From contig NZ_JAPFQI010000007.1 of NCBI RefSeq assembly GCF_026183895.1, forward strand, positions 62,001 through 126,000: a DNA stretch of 64,000 bases, written 5' to 3'. Made by a program: the position numbers and the translations under genes. Each line of letters starts with the position of its first letter. The first letter of the stretch is position 1. Origin of the DNA: Sabulicella glaciei (GTDB lineage: Bacteria; Pseudomonadota; Alphaproteobacteria; Acetobacterales; Acetobacteraceae). The notes below the pieces were generated by a model, which was not told where the DNA came from, made no database searches, and saw nothing but the letters and a program-made list of their open reading frames with translations. This document shows, piece by piece, positions 1 through 8,641 of this stretch.

Positions 1-89
1 AGGCGGAGATCGGCGGGCTGTGGCTGGAAACGCTGCAGACCGAGGGCTTCGTGGAGTACCGGGTGATGGTGGCGCGGAGGCCGGGTTAG
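1..89 (+). CDS. C-terminal end of an unidentified protein (partial)
   Basis: An open frame runs from the left edge to a TAG at 87-89 and gives only the last 28 residues, ending VARRPG. Too little is visible to assign a family. It faces the TRAP operon tail-to-tail (next stop at 111), so it is probably the end of an unrelated plus-strand gene. The frame is chosen only because it stays open to a sensible stop. Confidence 0.35.
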   Translation, partial: AEIGGLWLETLQTEGFVEYRVMVARRPG

Positions 90-110
90 GCGCCGCCCCC
101 GCGGGCCGCG

Positions 111-1412
111 CTACCGGCTCAGCACCGCATCCGGCAGCCAGGTCACCAGCGCCGGGAACAGCGTCACCAGCGCGACGGTCAGGACCAGCATGCAGAAGAA
201 GGGCAAGGAGGCCCAGGCGATCTCCGTCTGCTCCTTGCCGGTCATGGTCTGCATGACGAAGAGGTTGAAGCCCAGCGGCGGCGAGATCTCGGCCAGCTCG
301 ACCAGCAGCACGATGAAGATGCCGAACCACACGAGGTCGAACCCGGCCTGCTGCACCATCGGCACCACGACGCTGGTGGTCAGCACGATCATGGACACGC
401 CGTCCAGCGCGGTGCCGAGGATCAGGTAGACCACGGTGAGGATGGCGATGATGGCGTAGGGGCCGAGCCCGGCCTCGGCCACCGCCGTCGCCAGCGCCGC
501 CGGGATGCCGGTCAGCGCCATCGCCTTGGTGAGGAAGGCGGCGCCGGCCAGGATGAACATGATCATGCAGGACAGGCGCGTCGCGCCGGCGAGGCTGTCG
601 CGGAAGGAACTCCAGGACAGCGTGCCGGTGAGCGCCGCGAGGATCAGCGCGCCGAGCACGCCGAAGGCCGCCGCCTCCGTCGCCGTGGCGAGGCCGGCGA
701 ACATAGAGCCGATGACGCCCACGATCAGCAGGCCGCAGGGAATGAGCTGCGAGGATTGCCGCACCTTCTGCACGAAGGAAAGGCGCGGTTCCGGTGGTGG
801 CTGCTTGGCCGGGTTCAGCAGCGCCCAGACCACGATGTAGAGCGAGAACAGCCCCATCACGAGCATCCCCGGGATCATGCCGGCGATGAAGACGCGCACG
901 ATGGAAACCTCGGCCGCCACCGCATAGACCACCATGATGATGGAGGGCGGGATCATGATGCCCAGCGTGCCCGAGGTGGTGAGGGAGCCGATCGCCGTGC
1001 GCTCGTCATAGCCGCGGCGCTTCAGCTCCGGCAGGGCGATCTTGCTGACCGTGGCGCAGGTGGCGGCGGAGGAGCCGGACACGCTCCCGAAGATTCCGCA
1101 GGCCAGCACGTTCACGTGCAGCAGACGCCCTGGCAGGCGCCGCACCCAGGGGGCGAGGCCGTTGAACAGCTCCTCCGACAGGCGGGTGCGGAACAGGATC
1201 TCGCCCATCCAGATGAACATGGGCAGGGCGGCCAGCGTCCAGCTTCCCGTGCTTTCCCAGAAGGCGGAGGCGAGGAAGAGCCCCGGCGAGGGATGGACGA
1301 TGGTCATCGCCACCCAGCCCGTCGCGGCCAGGGCCAGCGCGATCCAGAGCCCGGAGGCGAGCAGCAGGCACAGCAGCACCAGCAGCAGCAGCGCGATCTC
1401 GAGCATCCCCAC
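111..1412 (-). CDS. dctM: TRAP transporter large permease (DctM type)
   Basis: The 433-residue protein is almost wholly hydrophobic, with about a dozen membrane segments, and has the usual length of the TRAP 4TM-12TM large subunit. It would form the ion-coupled channel through which the DctP-bound substrate crosses the inner membrane. A typical DctM signature is the GSVSGSSAATCATVSKIALP stretch near residue 115. The GTG at 1412 is preferred over the ATG six bases inside because GGAGG sits 8 bases upstream of it. It is the last gene of a dctP-dctQ-dctM operon with 3-base gaps. The substrate cannot be read from the sequence; TRAP systems mostly carry carboxylates. Confidence 0.93.
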   Translation of the reverse strand: MGMLEIALLLLVLLCLLLASGLWIALALAATGWVAMTIVHPSPGLFLASAFWESTGSWTLAALPMFIWMGEILFRTRLSEELFNGLAPWVRRLPGRLLHVNVLACGIFGSVSGSSAATCATVSKIALPELKRRGYDERTAIGSLTTSGTLGIMIPPSIIMVVYAVAAEVSIVRVFIAGMIPGMLVMGLFSLYIVVWALLNPAKQPPPEPRLSFVQKVRQSSQLIPCGLLIVGVIGSMFAGLATATEAAAFGVLGALILAALTGTLSWSSFRDSLAGATRLSCMIMFILAGAAFLTKAMALTGIPAALATAVAEAGLGPYAIIAILTVVYLILGTALDGVSMIVLTTSVVVPMVQQAGFDLVWFGIFIVLLVELAEISPPLGFNLFVMQTMTGKEQTEIAWASLPFFCMLVLTVALVTLFPALVTWLPDAVLSR

Positions 1413-1415
1413 CGC

Positions 1416-1952
1416 TCAGGCCTCCGCCGAGAAGTCGCCGCGCGCGGCGCGTTCCTCGGCCGCCACGACGTAGCCGGGCCTTTGGCCCATCAGGACGGAG
1501 ACGAGCTCGTCGAGCACAGCGGTGAGCAGGATGCCGGCGCCGAGCGGGATGGCCAGCTTGGGGATCCAGAGCAGGAAGGGGACGGTGCCCTGGGCGACCT
1601 CCTCGATCTCGCGCGAGAACATGGCCTCGGAGAAGGTCCAGAAGGTGATGTAGGCGCAGAGCAGCGCGGCCAGCACCAGCACCCCGACCTCGATCCAGCG
1701 GCGTGCCGCGGGGCCAAAGCGATCGATCACGAGGCCGACGCGGATCAGCTCGCCGCGCTTGAAGGTGTGGGCCAGGGCGAAGAAGGTGGTGGCGACGCAG
1801 AGATAGGCGACGAAGTCGTCCGCGCCGGGAAATTGCCGCCCCATCCCGCGCAGCGCCACCTGCGCCATCATCGAAAGAAAGATGGCGAGAAGGGCCAGGG
1901 CAGCGAGCACGGCGCTCGCCCGGTAGAGGAAGTCGAGCGAGCGCCGCAGCAC
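1416..1952 (-). CDS. dctQ: TRAP transporter small permease (DctQ type)
   Basis: This 178-residue protein has four predicted membrane segments, the usual layout of the TRAP small subunit that partners DctM in the inner membrane. The start is GTG, three bases after the dctP stop. The gene lies between dctP and dctM, which supports the call more strongly than any single motif, because DctQ proteins are poorly conserved. The N-terminal LDFLYRASAVLAALALLAIF helix is typical of the family. Confidence 0.9.
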   Translation of the reverse strand: MLRRSLDFLYRASAVLAALALLAIFLSMMAQVALRGMGRQFPGADDFVAYLCVATTFFALAHTFKRGELIRVGLVIDRFGPAARRWIEVGVLVLAALLCAYITFWTFSEAMFSREIEEVAQGTVPFLLWIPKLAIPLGAGILLTAVLDELVSVLMGQRPGYVVAAEERAARGDFSAEA

Positions 1953-1955
1953 GCG

Positions 1956-2936
1956 TCAGCTCCGCGCGGCGCGGTAGGCCTGGATGACGCGCTGCCCGTC
2001 CTCGCCGGCACGGGCCAGCCATTCGCGGACCATCTCGTCGCTCACGCGCCCCATGGCCTCCATGACGGCGGGGTTGGCAGGGGTGACGGAAACGCCGCGC
2101 TGGGCGAGGGTCGCCTCCGCCTGGTCCTTCGCCTGCTCGGCCATCTGCCAGCCGCGCGTCTCGGCGGCGGCGGCGGCGGCGCGCACCGCCTGCTGGTCGG
2201 CGGCGGACAGCCCTTCCAGCGCGCGACGGTTCACGAAGACCGCGTTGCGGGTGAAGGTGAAGCCCACCGGGGTGAAGTGGCGCGCATAGTCCCAGGCGGA
2301 GGTGTCCACGCCCGTGGTCGCGGAGGTGACCATGGAGTTCACCACCCCCGTGGCGAAGGCCTGCGGGATCTCGGCCGCCTGCACCAGCGTCGGCGTGGCG
2401 CCGACCAGCGTGGCGAAGCGGTTGGTCATCACGTTGAAGGTGCGCATGCGGGTGCCGCGCAGGTTCTCCAGCGTTTCGACCGGGAAGTTGGTGTAGAAGC
2501 CCGAGGGCGGCCACGGCACCATGTAGAGCAGGGCCAGGCCCTGGCGTCCGAACCGCGCCTCGATGAAGGGCCGCGCCGCCTCCATCAGCCGCCGCGCCTC
2601 GGCGAAGGTGGTGACGAGCTGCGGGATGCCGTCCACCTCGAAGAACGGGTCCTCGTTGCCATAGGCGCTGAGCAGGATCTCGCCGAGCTGGACCTGGCCG
2701 CGCTGCACGCCGGCCTTGATCTGCGGCATGGGCAGGAGCGAGGCGTTGCTGTGCAGCTGCACCTGCACGCGGCCGCCCGTCGCCCCCTGCACCTCCTCCA
2801 GGAAGCTACGCACGTTGCGCGTGTGGAAGTTCCCGTCCGGATAGGGGGTGGCCATCTGCCAGCGCGCCTGGGCGAAGGCCCCGGCGGAAAGCGGCAGGAG
2901 CGCGGAGGCGCCCAGCAGGGAGCGGCGATTCATCAT
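1956..2936 (-). CDS. dctP: TRAP transporter substrate-binding protein (DctP type)
   Basis: This is a 326-residue periplasmic solute receptor. It begins MMNRRSLLGASALL with an RR-type signal peptide and an AFA-Q cleavage region, then shows DctP-type sequence such as the MRTFNVMTNRFA stretch and the FTFTRNAVFVNRRAL block. The frame stays open to 3125, but the ATG at 2936 is chosen because the signal peptide begins there and GGAG lies 9 bases upstream. It is the first gene of the TRAP operon and delivers substrate to DctQM. The 250 bases upstream, to the CBS gene, should hold the promoter; no clear hexamers were picked out. Confidence 0.92.
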   Translation of the reverse strand: MMNRRSLLGASALLPLSAGAFAQARWQMATPYPDGNFHTRNVRSFLEEVQGATGGRVQVQLHSNASLLPMPQIKAGVQRGQVQLGEILLSAYGNEDPFFEVDGIPQLVTTFAEARRLMEAARPFIEARFGRQGLALLYMVPWPPSGFYTNFPVETLENLRGTRMRTFNVMTNRFATLVGATPTLVQAAEIPQAFATGVVNSMVTSATTGVDTSAWDYARHFTPVGFTFTRNAVFVNRRALEGLSAADQQAVRAAAAAAETRGWQMAEQAKDQAEATLAQRGVSVTPANPAVMEAMGRVSDEMVREWLARAGEDGQRVIQAYRAARS

Positions 2937-3187
2937 CGGACTTGTCTCCATTGGTGGGGGATGGTCGGCGGCACGGGGGCGGGCATCAAGGGGTCCCGCG
3001 GCGCGGCACGCGGATGCGCACGCCGCGCCTGCCCAGGCGATGGGCCGTTCTTGCCCAGCGCGGCGGCAGGACCATGCACGCTCCCCTTCTCGCGTCCCCG
3101 GCGGAAGCGCTGAGGGGTCACTCACGAAGTGTCAACGTGAGATTCGCGCGGGCGGGGCGCGGCGGCCCCGGCCCGGCCCGATCCCGG

Positions 3188-3625
3188 TCAGCCCATGTGG
3201 GTGACGAAGTGCTTCAGTTCCTCGGCCTCGTGCTCCGCCTCGGCGATGCGGGCCTTCACGAGGTCGCCGATGGAAACGAGCCCGCACAGGGAGCCGTTCT
3301 CCTCCAGCACCGGCAGGTGGCGGATGCGCCGGTCGGTCATGAGTTGCAGCGCGTCCGTGACGGTGGAGCGCGGCGAGACGGTGAACAGGACGCGGGTCAT
3401 GAGTTGCCCCGCCGTCATGCGCGTCACCCCCTCGCCCAGGCTGGCGAGGGCGCGGACGATGTCGCGCTCGGACACGATGCCCAGGACGCCGTTGTCCCGC
3501 TCCACCACCAGGACGGCGCCGATGCGGTGCTGCGCCAGGGTGCGGGTGATGCTGGCGACCCCGTCATGGGTCCGCACCGAGATGACTTGGCTGCCCTTGG
3601 ACTTCAGGATGTTCGCGATGATCAT
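3188..3625 (-). CDS. CBS-domain pair protein
   Basis: The 145-residue protein consists of two CBS motifs (about residues 8-65 and 72-130) and a short acidic helical tail. It resembles stand-alone CBS proteins that bind adenine nucleotides and act as regulatory modules. Typical CBS sequence is visible in GAVLVVERDNGVLGIVSERD and HLPVLEENGSLCGLVSIGDL. The start at 3625 is preferred over the in-frame codon at 3685 because GGAG is 9 bases upstream and conserved sequence begins there. It is monocistronic between the TRAP operon and the ABC exporter. A second CBS-pair protein lies at 41901-42323. The partner is unknown. Confidence 0.88.
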   Translation of the reverse strand: MIIANILKSKGSQVISVRTHDGVASITRTLAQHRIGAVLVVERDNGVLGIVSERDIVRALASLGEGVTRMTAGQLMTRVLFTVSPRSTVTDALQLMTDRRIRHLPVLEENGSLCGLVSIGDLVKARIAEAEHEAEELKHFVTHMG

Positions 3626-3746
3626 GCTTCGCCGCTCCATCGGGTGAAGTCCGCTGATGGTGCGGCGGCGCGGCCGCTTCTGCAACCAAAATAAGCCCAG
3701 GCATTCAATCTCTGCGTGCAGTGCACCACGGAGAAGGAGGGAAGGT

Positions 3747-5504
3747 TCAGACGGTGGTGCCGGTCAGCTGCGTCCGCACCAGCTCGGCGAAGCGCCCGCC
3801 TTCGTGCACGAGCTGGGCGAAGGAGCCGCGCTCGACGATGCGGCCCTGGTCGAAGACCATGATCTCGTCCGCGTCGCGCACGGTGGACAGGCGGTGGGCG
3901 ATGATGAAGGTGGTGCGCCCGGCCATCAGCGCCTTCAGCGCCTTCTGCACCTTGGCCTCGGTCGCGGCGTCCAGCGCGCTGGTCGCCTCGTCCAGGATCA
4001 GGACGGGCGGGTCCTTCAAGAGGGCGCGGGCGATGGCGAGGCGCTGGCGCTGCCCGCCGGACAGCGAGGCGCCGCGCTCGCCCACCATCGTGTCGTAGCC
4101 CTGGGGCTGGCGGATGATGAAGTCGTGCGCCTCGGCCATGCGGCAGGCACGCTCCACGTCCTCCTGCGTCGCGTCGGGGCGGCCCACCAGCAGGTTGTCG
4201 CGGATGGTCCTGTTGAACAGCATGGATTCCTGGAACACCACGCCGATGTTGCGGCGCAGCGATTCCAGCGGGATGTCGCGCAGATCCACGTTGTCCAGCA
4301 GGATCCGCCCCTCCTGCGGGTCGTAGAGGCGCTGGAGCAGCTGCATGGAGGTGGTCTTGCCCGCGCCGGTGGAGCCGACCAGGGCGAAGGTCTGCCCTGG
4401 CGCGGCACGGAAGGACACGCCGTGCAGGATCTTCTGGGAGCGGGGATAACCGAAGCCGACCTGGTCGAACTCCACCCAGCCCTCGGCGCGGCCCATGTCC
4501 TGCGAGTCGGACTTCTCCGGCACGGTGGAGACGGTGTCGAGCACCTGGAAGAACTCGGCGATGGAGGGGGCCTGGAACATCATGTGCGACACGAAGGCCA
4601 CCGCGCCTTCCAGCCGGCCGATCAGCAGCGTGGCGAAGCCCATGAAGGAGACGATCTCGCCCACCGTGGCGAGGCCGTTCAGGTTCAGCCACGTCCCCAC
4701 CATGAAGATCATGATGACCGTGACGGTGGAGGCGGCGCGCGTCATCACGTTCACCAGCGCCCACCAGTTCAGGACGGGGAATTGCTGGTCCAGCACGCGG
4801 CGCACGATGTCGCCGAACATCTTCGCCTCGGAGGAAAGGCGGGTGAAGGACTGCACGACCACCACGTTGGCCAGGGCGTCCTGCACGTTGCCGGCCAGCT
4901 CCGTGTGCAGCCCCTCCACCCTTTCCTGCGCGCGCTGCGTCTTGCTGATGACGAGGGTGGTGAGGATCGTGAAGACGACCACGAGGCCGATCAGCATCAG
5001 CCCCAGACGCCAGTTGAGGACGAGGGTGAGCGGCAGCAGCACCAGCATGGAGACGAGGGTCGTCAGGTGCTCGCGGAAGAAGGAGAGCCAGATGCCGAAG
5101 AGGTTGTCCGTGCCGCGCAGCATCACCTTCATCAGCCGCCCGGACTGCACGTCGCCGTGGAATTCCAGCGGCAGGGCGAGGACGTGCTGGAAGTAGCGGC
5201 TCATCACCGAAAGCCGGTTGCGGTGCGCCATCCGGTCCGACAGCAGCGCAACGGCGACGTTGGCGACGATACCCGAGATGCCGACCGCGCCCCACACGCC
5301 GAGCAGGACGAAGGACTCGGTCCAGACCACCTCCTCGGGGATGCGGTCGGCGCGGCTCAGCAGGTCCACGACCCGGCCGAACAGCACCGGTTCGAGGAAT
5401 TGCAGCCCCGCCAGCGCGATGGCGGAGGCTGACAGGCCCATCGCCACCCAGCGGTCGCCCTTCAACTGGGCCAGGACACGCCAGTATAGCCGGAAGAATT
5501 CCAT
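3747..5504 (-). CDS. ndvA: Glucan exporter-like ABC transporter, fused permease and ATPase (NdvA/ChvA type)
   Basis: A 585-residue half transporter: six membrane helices in the first 300 residues, then a nucleotide-binding domain with Walker A (GSTGAGKTT), signature LSGGQ and Walker B (VLILDEATSA). The membrane half matches the NdvA/ChvA family, which exports cyclic beta-1,2-glucan, in the EPVLFGRVVDLLSR start and the FFREHLTTL and NWWALVNVMTRAAST segments. I infer oligosaccharide or lipid export across the inner membrane. No glucan synthase lies in the window, so the substrate is uncertain. The start at 5504 begins the conserved N-terminus; the frame is open further upstream without homology. 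Confidence 0.88.
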   Translation of the reverse strand: MEFFRLYWRVLAQLKGDRWVAMGLSASAIALAGLQFLEPVLFGRVVDLLSRADRIPEEVVWTESFVLLGVWGAVGISGIVANVAVALLSDRMAHRNRLSVMSRYFQHVLALPLEFHGDVQSGRLMKVMLRGTDNLFGIWLSFFREHLTTLVSMLVLLPLTLVLNWRLGLMLIGLVVVFTILTTLVISKTQRAQERVEGLHTELAGNVQDALANVVVVQSFTRLSSEAKMFGDIVRRVLDQQFPVLNWWALVNVMTRAASTVTVIMIFMVGTWLNLNGLATVGEIVSFMGFATLLIGRLEGAVAFVSHMMFQAPSIAEFFQVLDTVSTVPEKSDSQDMGRAEGWVEFDQVGFGYPRSQKILHGVSFRAAPGQTFALVGSTGAGKTTSMQLLQRLYDPQEGRILLDNVDLRDIPLESLRRNIGVVFQESMLFNRTIRDNLLVGRPDATQEDVERACRMAEAHDFIIRQPQGYDTMVGERGASLSGGQRQRLAIARALLKDPPVLILDEATSALDAATEAKVQKALKALMAGRTTFIIAHRLSTVRDADEIMVFDQGRIVERGSFAQLVHEGGRFAELVRTQLTGTTV

Positions 5505-5618
5505 CGCCTCACCCGGGTCGTAGGGCACCCTCTGCGCGTGGTAACGCCATGGGCCTTGCACGGCAAACGTCGCTGGGCCAGCTTTGTTGGCAAGGAATAC
5601 GAACCAGGGAGACGTCCG

Positions 5619-6578
5619 ATGGGAGTGGGTCGCCGCATGGCGCTCGCCCTGCCATGGCTGTGCGCTGCTCCCGCCCTTGCGCAGGGCGGCCGGCCGGCGC
5701 GGCTGATCGTGCCTTTCCCCGCCGGGGGCACCACCGACCTCCTGGCGCGGCTGACCGCCGACCGCATGGCCGCGCGGCTGGGACACCCCGTGGTGGTGGA
5801 GAACCGCGCCGGGGCCGCGGGCGGCGTCGCGGCCGCCGAGGCGGCGCGGGGCGAGGCGGACGGGTCCACCCTGTTCCTGGCCTCCATCGGCACCGCCGCC
5901 ACGAACCCGCTAGTCTACCGCCACCTTCCTTATCGCACCGAGGACCTCGCCGAGGTCGCGGCGCTCTTCGCCCTGCCCAACGTCGCGACCGTGGCGCCGC
6001 GCGCGGCGTTTCCCGACCTCGCGGGCTTCGTCGCGGCGGCGCGGGAGAAGCCGGGGGCGCTTTCCTTCGGCTCCTCCGGCGCGGGCTCCTCGCTGCACCT
6101 GACCGGCGAGATGCTGAAGCACCGGGCCGGGATCGACATCCTGCACGTGCCCTATCGCGGCGGCGCGCAGATGCTGACGGAGCTCCTGGCCGGGCGGATC
6201 GACATCGCCTTCGGCAACCTGCCCACCGCCATCGGCATGGTGCGCGACGGGACGCTGCGGGCCCTCGCCGTCACCGGGCCGCGCCGCAGCCCGGCCCTGC
6301 CCGATGTGCCCACCGTGGCGGAAGCGGCGAACCTGCCCGGCTTCGCCGCCACGGTCTGGTTCGGGCTGCAGGTGCCGCGCGCCACCCCCGCCCCGGTGGT
6401 GGAACGGCTGAACGAGGCGGCGCAGGCCATGCTGGCCGAGCCCGCGGTGCGCGCCCGCCTTGCCGAGATAGGGGTGGAGCCCATGGGCGGCAGCCCCGCC
6501 GATTTTTCCCGCTTCGTCCAGGACGAGGCCGCCGCCTGGCGCCCGGTGATCACCGCCGCCGGCATTTCCGTGGAGTGA
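5619..6578 (+). CDS. Tripartite tricarboxylate transporter receptor (TctC/Bug), copy 1 of 4 in tandem
   Basis: This 319-residue periplasmic binding protein has a signal peptide ending ALAQ and the Bug hallmarks: IVPFPAGGTTD near residue 30, VVVENRAGA near 60, and LHVPYRGGAQ near 180. Such receptors bind small carboxylates and pass them to TctAB permeases. GGGAG lies 9 bases before the ATG at 5619. It is the first of four receptors in a row with no tctA or tctB beside them, so the permease must be elsewhere or the proteins have a sensing role. The ligand is unknown. Confidence 0.93.
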   Translation: MGVGRRMALALPWLCAAPALAQGGRPARLIVPFPAGGTTDLLARLTADRMAARLGHPVVVENRAGAAGGVAAAEAARGEADGSTLFLASIGTAATNPLVYRHLPYRTEDLAEVAALFALPNVATVAPRAAFPDLAGFVAAAREKPGALSFGSSGAGSSLHLTGEMLKHRAGIDILHVPYRGGAQMLTELLAGRIDIAFGNLPTAIGMVRDGTLRALAVTGPRRSPALPDVPTVAEAANLPGFAATVWFGLQVPRATPAPVVERLNEAAQAMLAEPAVRARLAEIGVEPMGGSPADFSRFVQDEAAAWRPVITAAGISVE

Positions 6579-6582
6579 ACGA

Positions 6583-7602
6583 ATGACGCGCCTGACCCGA
6601 CGCCACCTCCTGCCCGCCGCCGCCGCCGCCCTCGCGGCGCCCCTCGCGACGCCACGGATCGCGCGTGCCCAGCAGGGGCAGTGGTCGCCCAACCGGCCGA
6701 TCCGCCTCGTGGTCGGCTTCACCCCGGCGGGCACGACCGACATCGCCGCGCGCATCATCACGGAGCCGCTGTCGCAGCGCCTGGGCCAGCAGGTGATCGT
6801 GGAGAACCGGCCGGGCGCGGGCGGCAACCTCGGCGCCGACATGGTCGCCAAGGCGGATCCGGACGGCCACACCATCCTGATGCAGACCATCTCCTCCGGC
6901 GCGATCAACTACCAGCTTTATGGGCAGCGCATGCCCTACAAGCCGGAGGACTTCGTCGGCATCTCGCTGGTGACGCGCGTGCCCAACGCGATCTTCGTCC
7001 ATCCGGGCGTGCAGGCGAACACGCTGGGCGAGCTGGTGGAGCTGGCGAAGCGCAACCCGGGCAAGATGAACATCGGCTCCTCCGGCGTCGGCACCTCGCT
7101 GCACATGACGGGGGAGCTGCTGAAGCTCGCCACCGGGGTGGACCTGCTGCACGTGCCCTTCCGCGGCGCCGGGCCGATGCTGCAGGAGATGATCGCCGGG
7201 CGCATCCAGGTCGGCGTGGACAACCTCCCCTCCGTCGTGAACCACCTGCGCGAGGGGCGGCTGCGGCCGCTCGCCGTCACCACCAAGACGCGCACCCCGG
7301 CCATGCCGGACGTGCCGACGACGGAGGAGGCGGGACTGCCCTCCGTGGAGGCGACGGCGTGGTTCGGGCTGGTCGGCCCGGCGCGGATGCCGCGCGAGGC
7401 GATCGCCCGCATCAACCGCGAGTGCGAGGCGGTGCTGGCCGACGCCGCCGTGTGGCGCCGCTTCGAGGAACTCGGCGGGATGCGCGCCGACCTCGCCCCC
7501 GGCGGCGGCTCGACGCCGGAAACCTTCGACACCTTTATCCGCAACGAGGTGGCGAAGTGGTCGGACGTGGTGCGGCGCTCCGGCGCCTCGGTCGAGGGAT
7601 GA
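6583..7602 (+). CDS. Tripartite tricarboxylate transporter receptor (TctC/Bug), copy 2
   Basis: This 339-residue receptor starts 4 bases after copy 1 ends. Its N-terminus carries a twin-arginine stretch (TRRHLLPAAAA) with a long Ala-rich signal and an RAQ cleavage region, which suggests Tat export. Bug motifs follow: VVGFTPAGTTDIAAR, VIVENRPGAGGNLG, and LLHVPFRGAGPM with an acidic ligand loop after it. It is most similar by eye to copies 3 and 4 (the shared PGAGGNLG and WFG blocks), suggesting local duplication. Translation is probably coupled to copy 3 through an ATGA overlap. Confidence 0.93.
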   Translation: MTRLTRRHLLPAAAAALAAPLATPRIARAQQGQWSPNRPIRLVVGFTPAGTTDIAARIITEPLSQRLGQQVIVENRPGAGGNLGADMVAKADPDGHTILMQTISSGAINYQLYGQRMPYKPEDFVGISLVTRVPNAIFVHPGVQANTLGELVELAKRNPGKMNIGSSGVGTSLHMTGELLKLATGVDLLHVPFRGAGPMLQEMIAGRIQVGVDNLPSVVNHLREGRLRPLAVTTKTRTPAMPDVPTTEEAGLPSVEATAWFGLVGPARMPREAIARINRECEAVLADAAVWRRFEELGGMRADLAPGGGSTPETFDTFIRNEVAKWSDVVRRSGASVEG

Positions 7603-8588
7603 TCCCCCGCCGCGCCCTGGCCGCCCTGCCCGCGCTGGCCCTTCCGGGCCTCGCGCGGGCGCAGGGGGGCGGGGAGGCCTGGGCGCCGACGCGCCCGATG
7701 CGCCTCATGATTCCCTTCCCGCCCGGCGGCACGACGGATCTGGTCGGCCGCATGGTGGCGGAACGGCTGGGCGCGCGGCTGGGCCAGCCCGTGGTGGTGG
7801 AGAACCGCCCGGGCGCGGGCGGCAACCTGGGCGGCGAGGCGGCGATGCGCGCCGAGCCAGACGGGCACACGCTGTTCTTCACCACCATCGGCACCGGGGC
7901 GATGAACTTCGCCGTGCATGGCGCGCGCATGCCCTGGCGGCCGGAGGAGGTGGCGGCGGTCGGCCTCGTCACCCGCGTGCCCAACGTCCTGATGGTGTCC
8001 AGCGGCTTTCCCGCGCGCGACATGGCCGGCTTCCTCCAGGCGGCGCGGGGGCGGGAGATTTCCTACGGCACGGCGGGGTTCGGCTCCTCCCCGCATGTCT
8101 GCATGGAGTTGCTGGCACAGATCACCGGGCTGCGGATGACGCATGTGCCCTTCCGCGGCTCCGGCCCCATGCTGACCGAGCTGATCGCGGGACGGCTGGA
8201 TTGCGGGATGGACAACATCCCCTCCGCCCTCGCCTTTATCCGCGAGGACCGGATCACCGGGATCGCGATGACGGGGGCGCGCCGCTCGGCCGTCCTGCCG
8301 CAGGTGCCGGTGGTGGCGGAAACCCTGCCCGGCTTCGAGGCGACGGCGTGGTTCGGGGTGCAGGCGGGGGTGCGCAACCCGCCGGCCGCCATCGCGCGGG
8401 TCGGGGCGGAGCTGGACGCCATCACCCGTGACCCCGGCTTCCGGGCCCGGCTGGCCGAGTTCGGCGCCGATGGCCCCGACCTGACCCCGGAGGGCGGCAC
8501 CACGCCGGAGGCCTTTGCCGCCTTCACCGCGGCGGAGATCCGCAAATGGGGCGAGGTGATCGGCAAGGCGGGAATCCGGGCGGAGTGA
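7599..8588 (+). CDS. Tripartite tricarboxylate transporter receptor (TctC/Bug), copy 3
   Basis: This 329-residue periplasmic receptor begins MIPRRALAALPALALPGLARA, a signal peptide, at an ATG that overlaps the stop of copy 2 (ATGA). The frame is open far upstream, but that part is only the shadow of copy 2. Motifs: IPFPPGGTTDLVGR, VVVENRPGAGGNLGG, THVPFRGSGPM and ATAWFGVQAG. The tight coupling implies one transcript with copies 1 and 2. Ligand unknown. Confidence 0.93.
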   Translation: MIPRRALAALPALALPGLARAQGGGEAWAPTRPMRLMIPFPPGGTTDLVGRMVAERLGARLGQPVVVENRPGAGGNLGGEAAMRAEPDGHTLFFTTIGTGAMNFAVHGARMPWRPEEVAAVGLVTRVPNVLMVSSGFPARDMAGFLQAARGREISYGTAGFGSSPHVCMELLAQITGLRMTHVPFRGSGPMLTELIAGRLDCGMDNIPSALAFIREDRITGIAMTGARRSAVLPQVPVVAETLPGFEATAWFGVQAGVRNPPAAIARVGAELDAITRDPGFRARLAEFGADGPDLTPEGGTTPEAFAAFTAAEIRKWGEVIGKAGIRAE

Positions 8589-8641
8589 CCGGCAGGGCCG
8601 GGCGGGCTATAGGCGCGGCCAACAAACCGGAGGTCTTCGCC

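Noticed and set aside
756-3113. Plus-strand frame of 785 codons over the TRAP operon
   Set aside because: His/Gly/Arg-rich shadow of the TRAP genes on the other strand.
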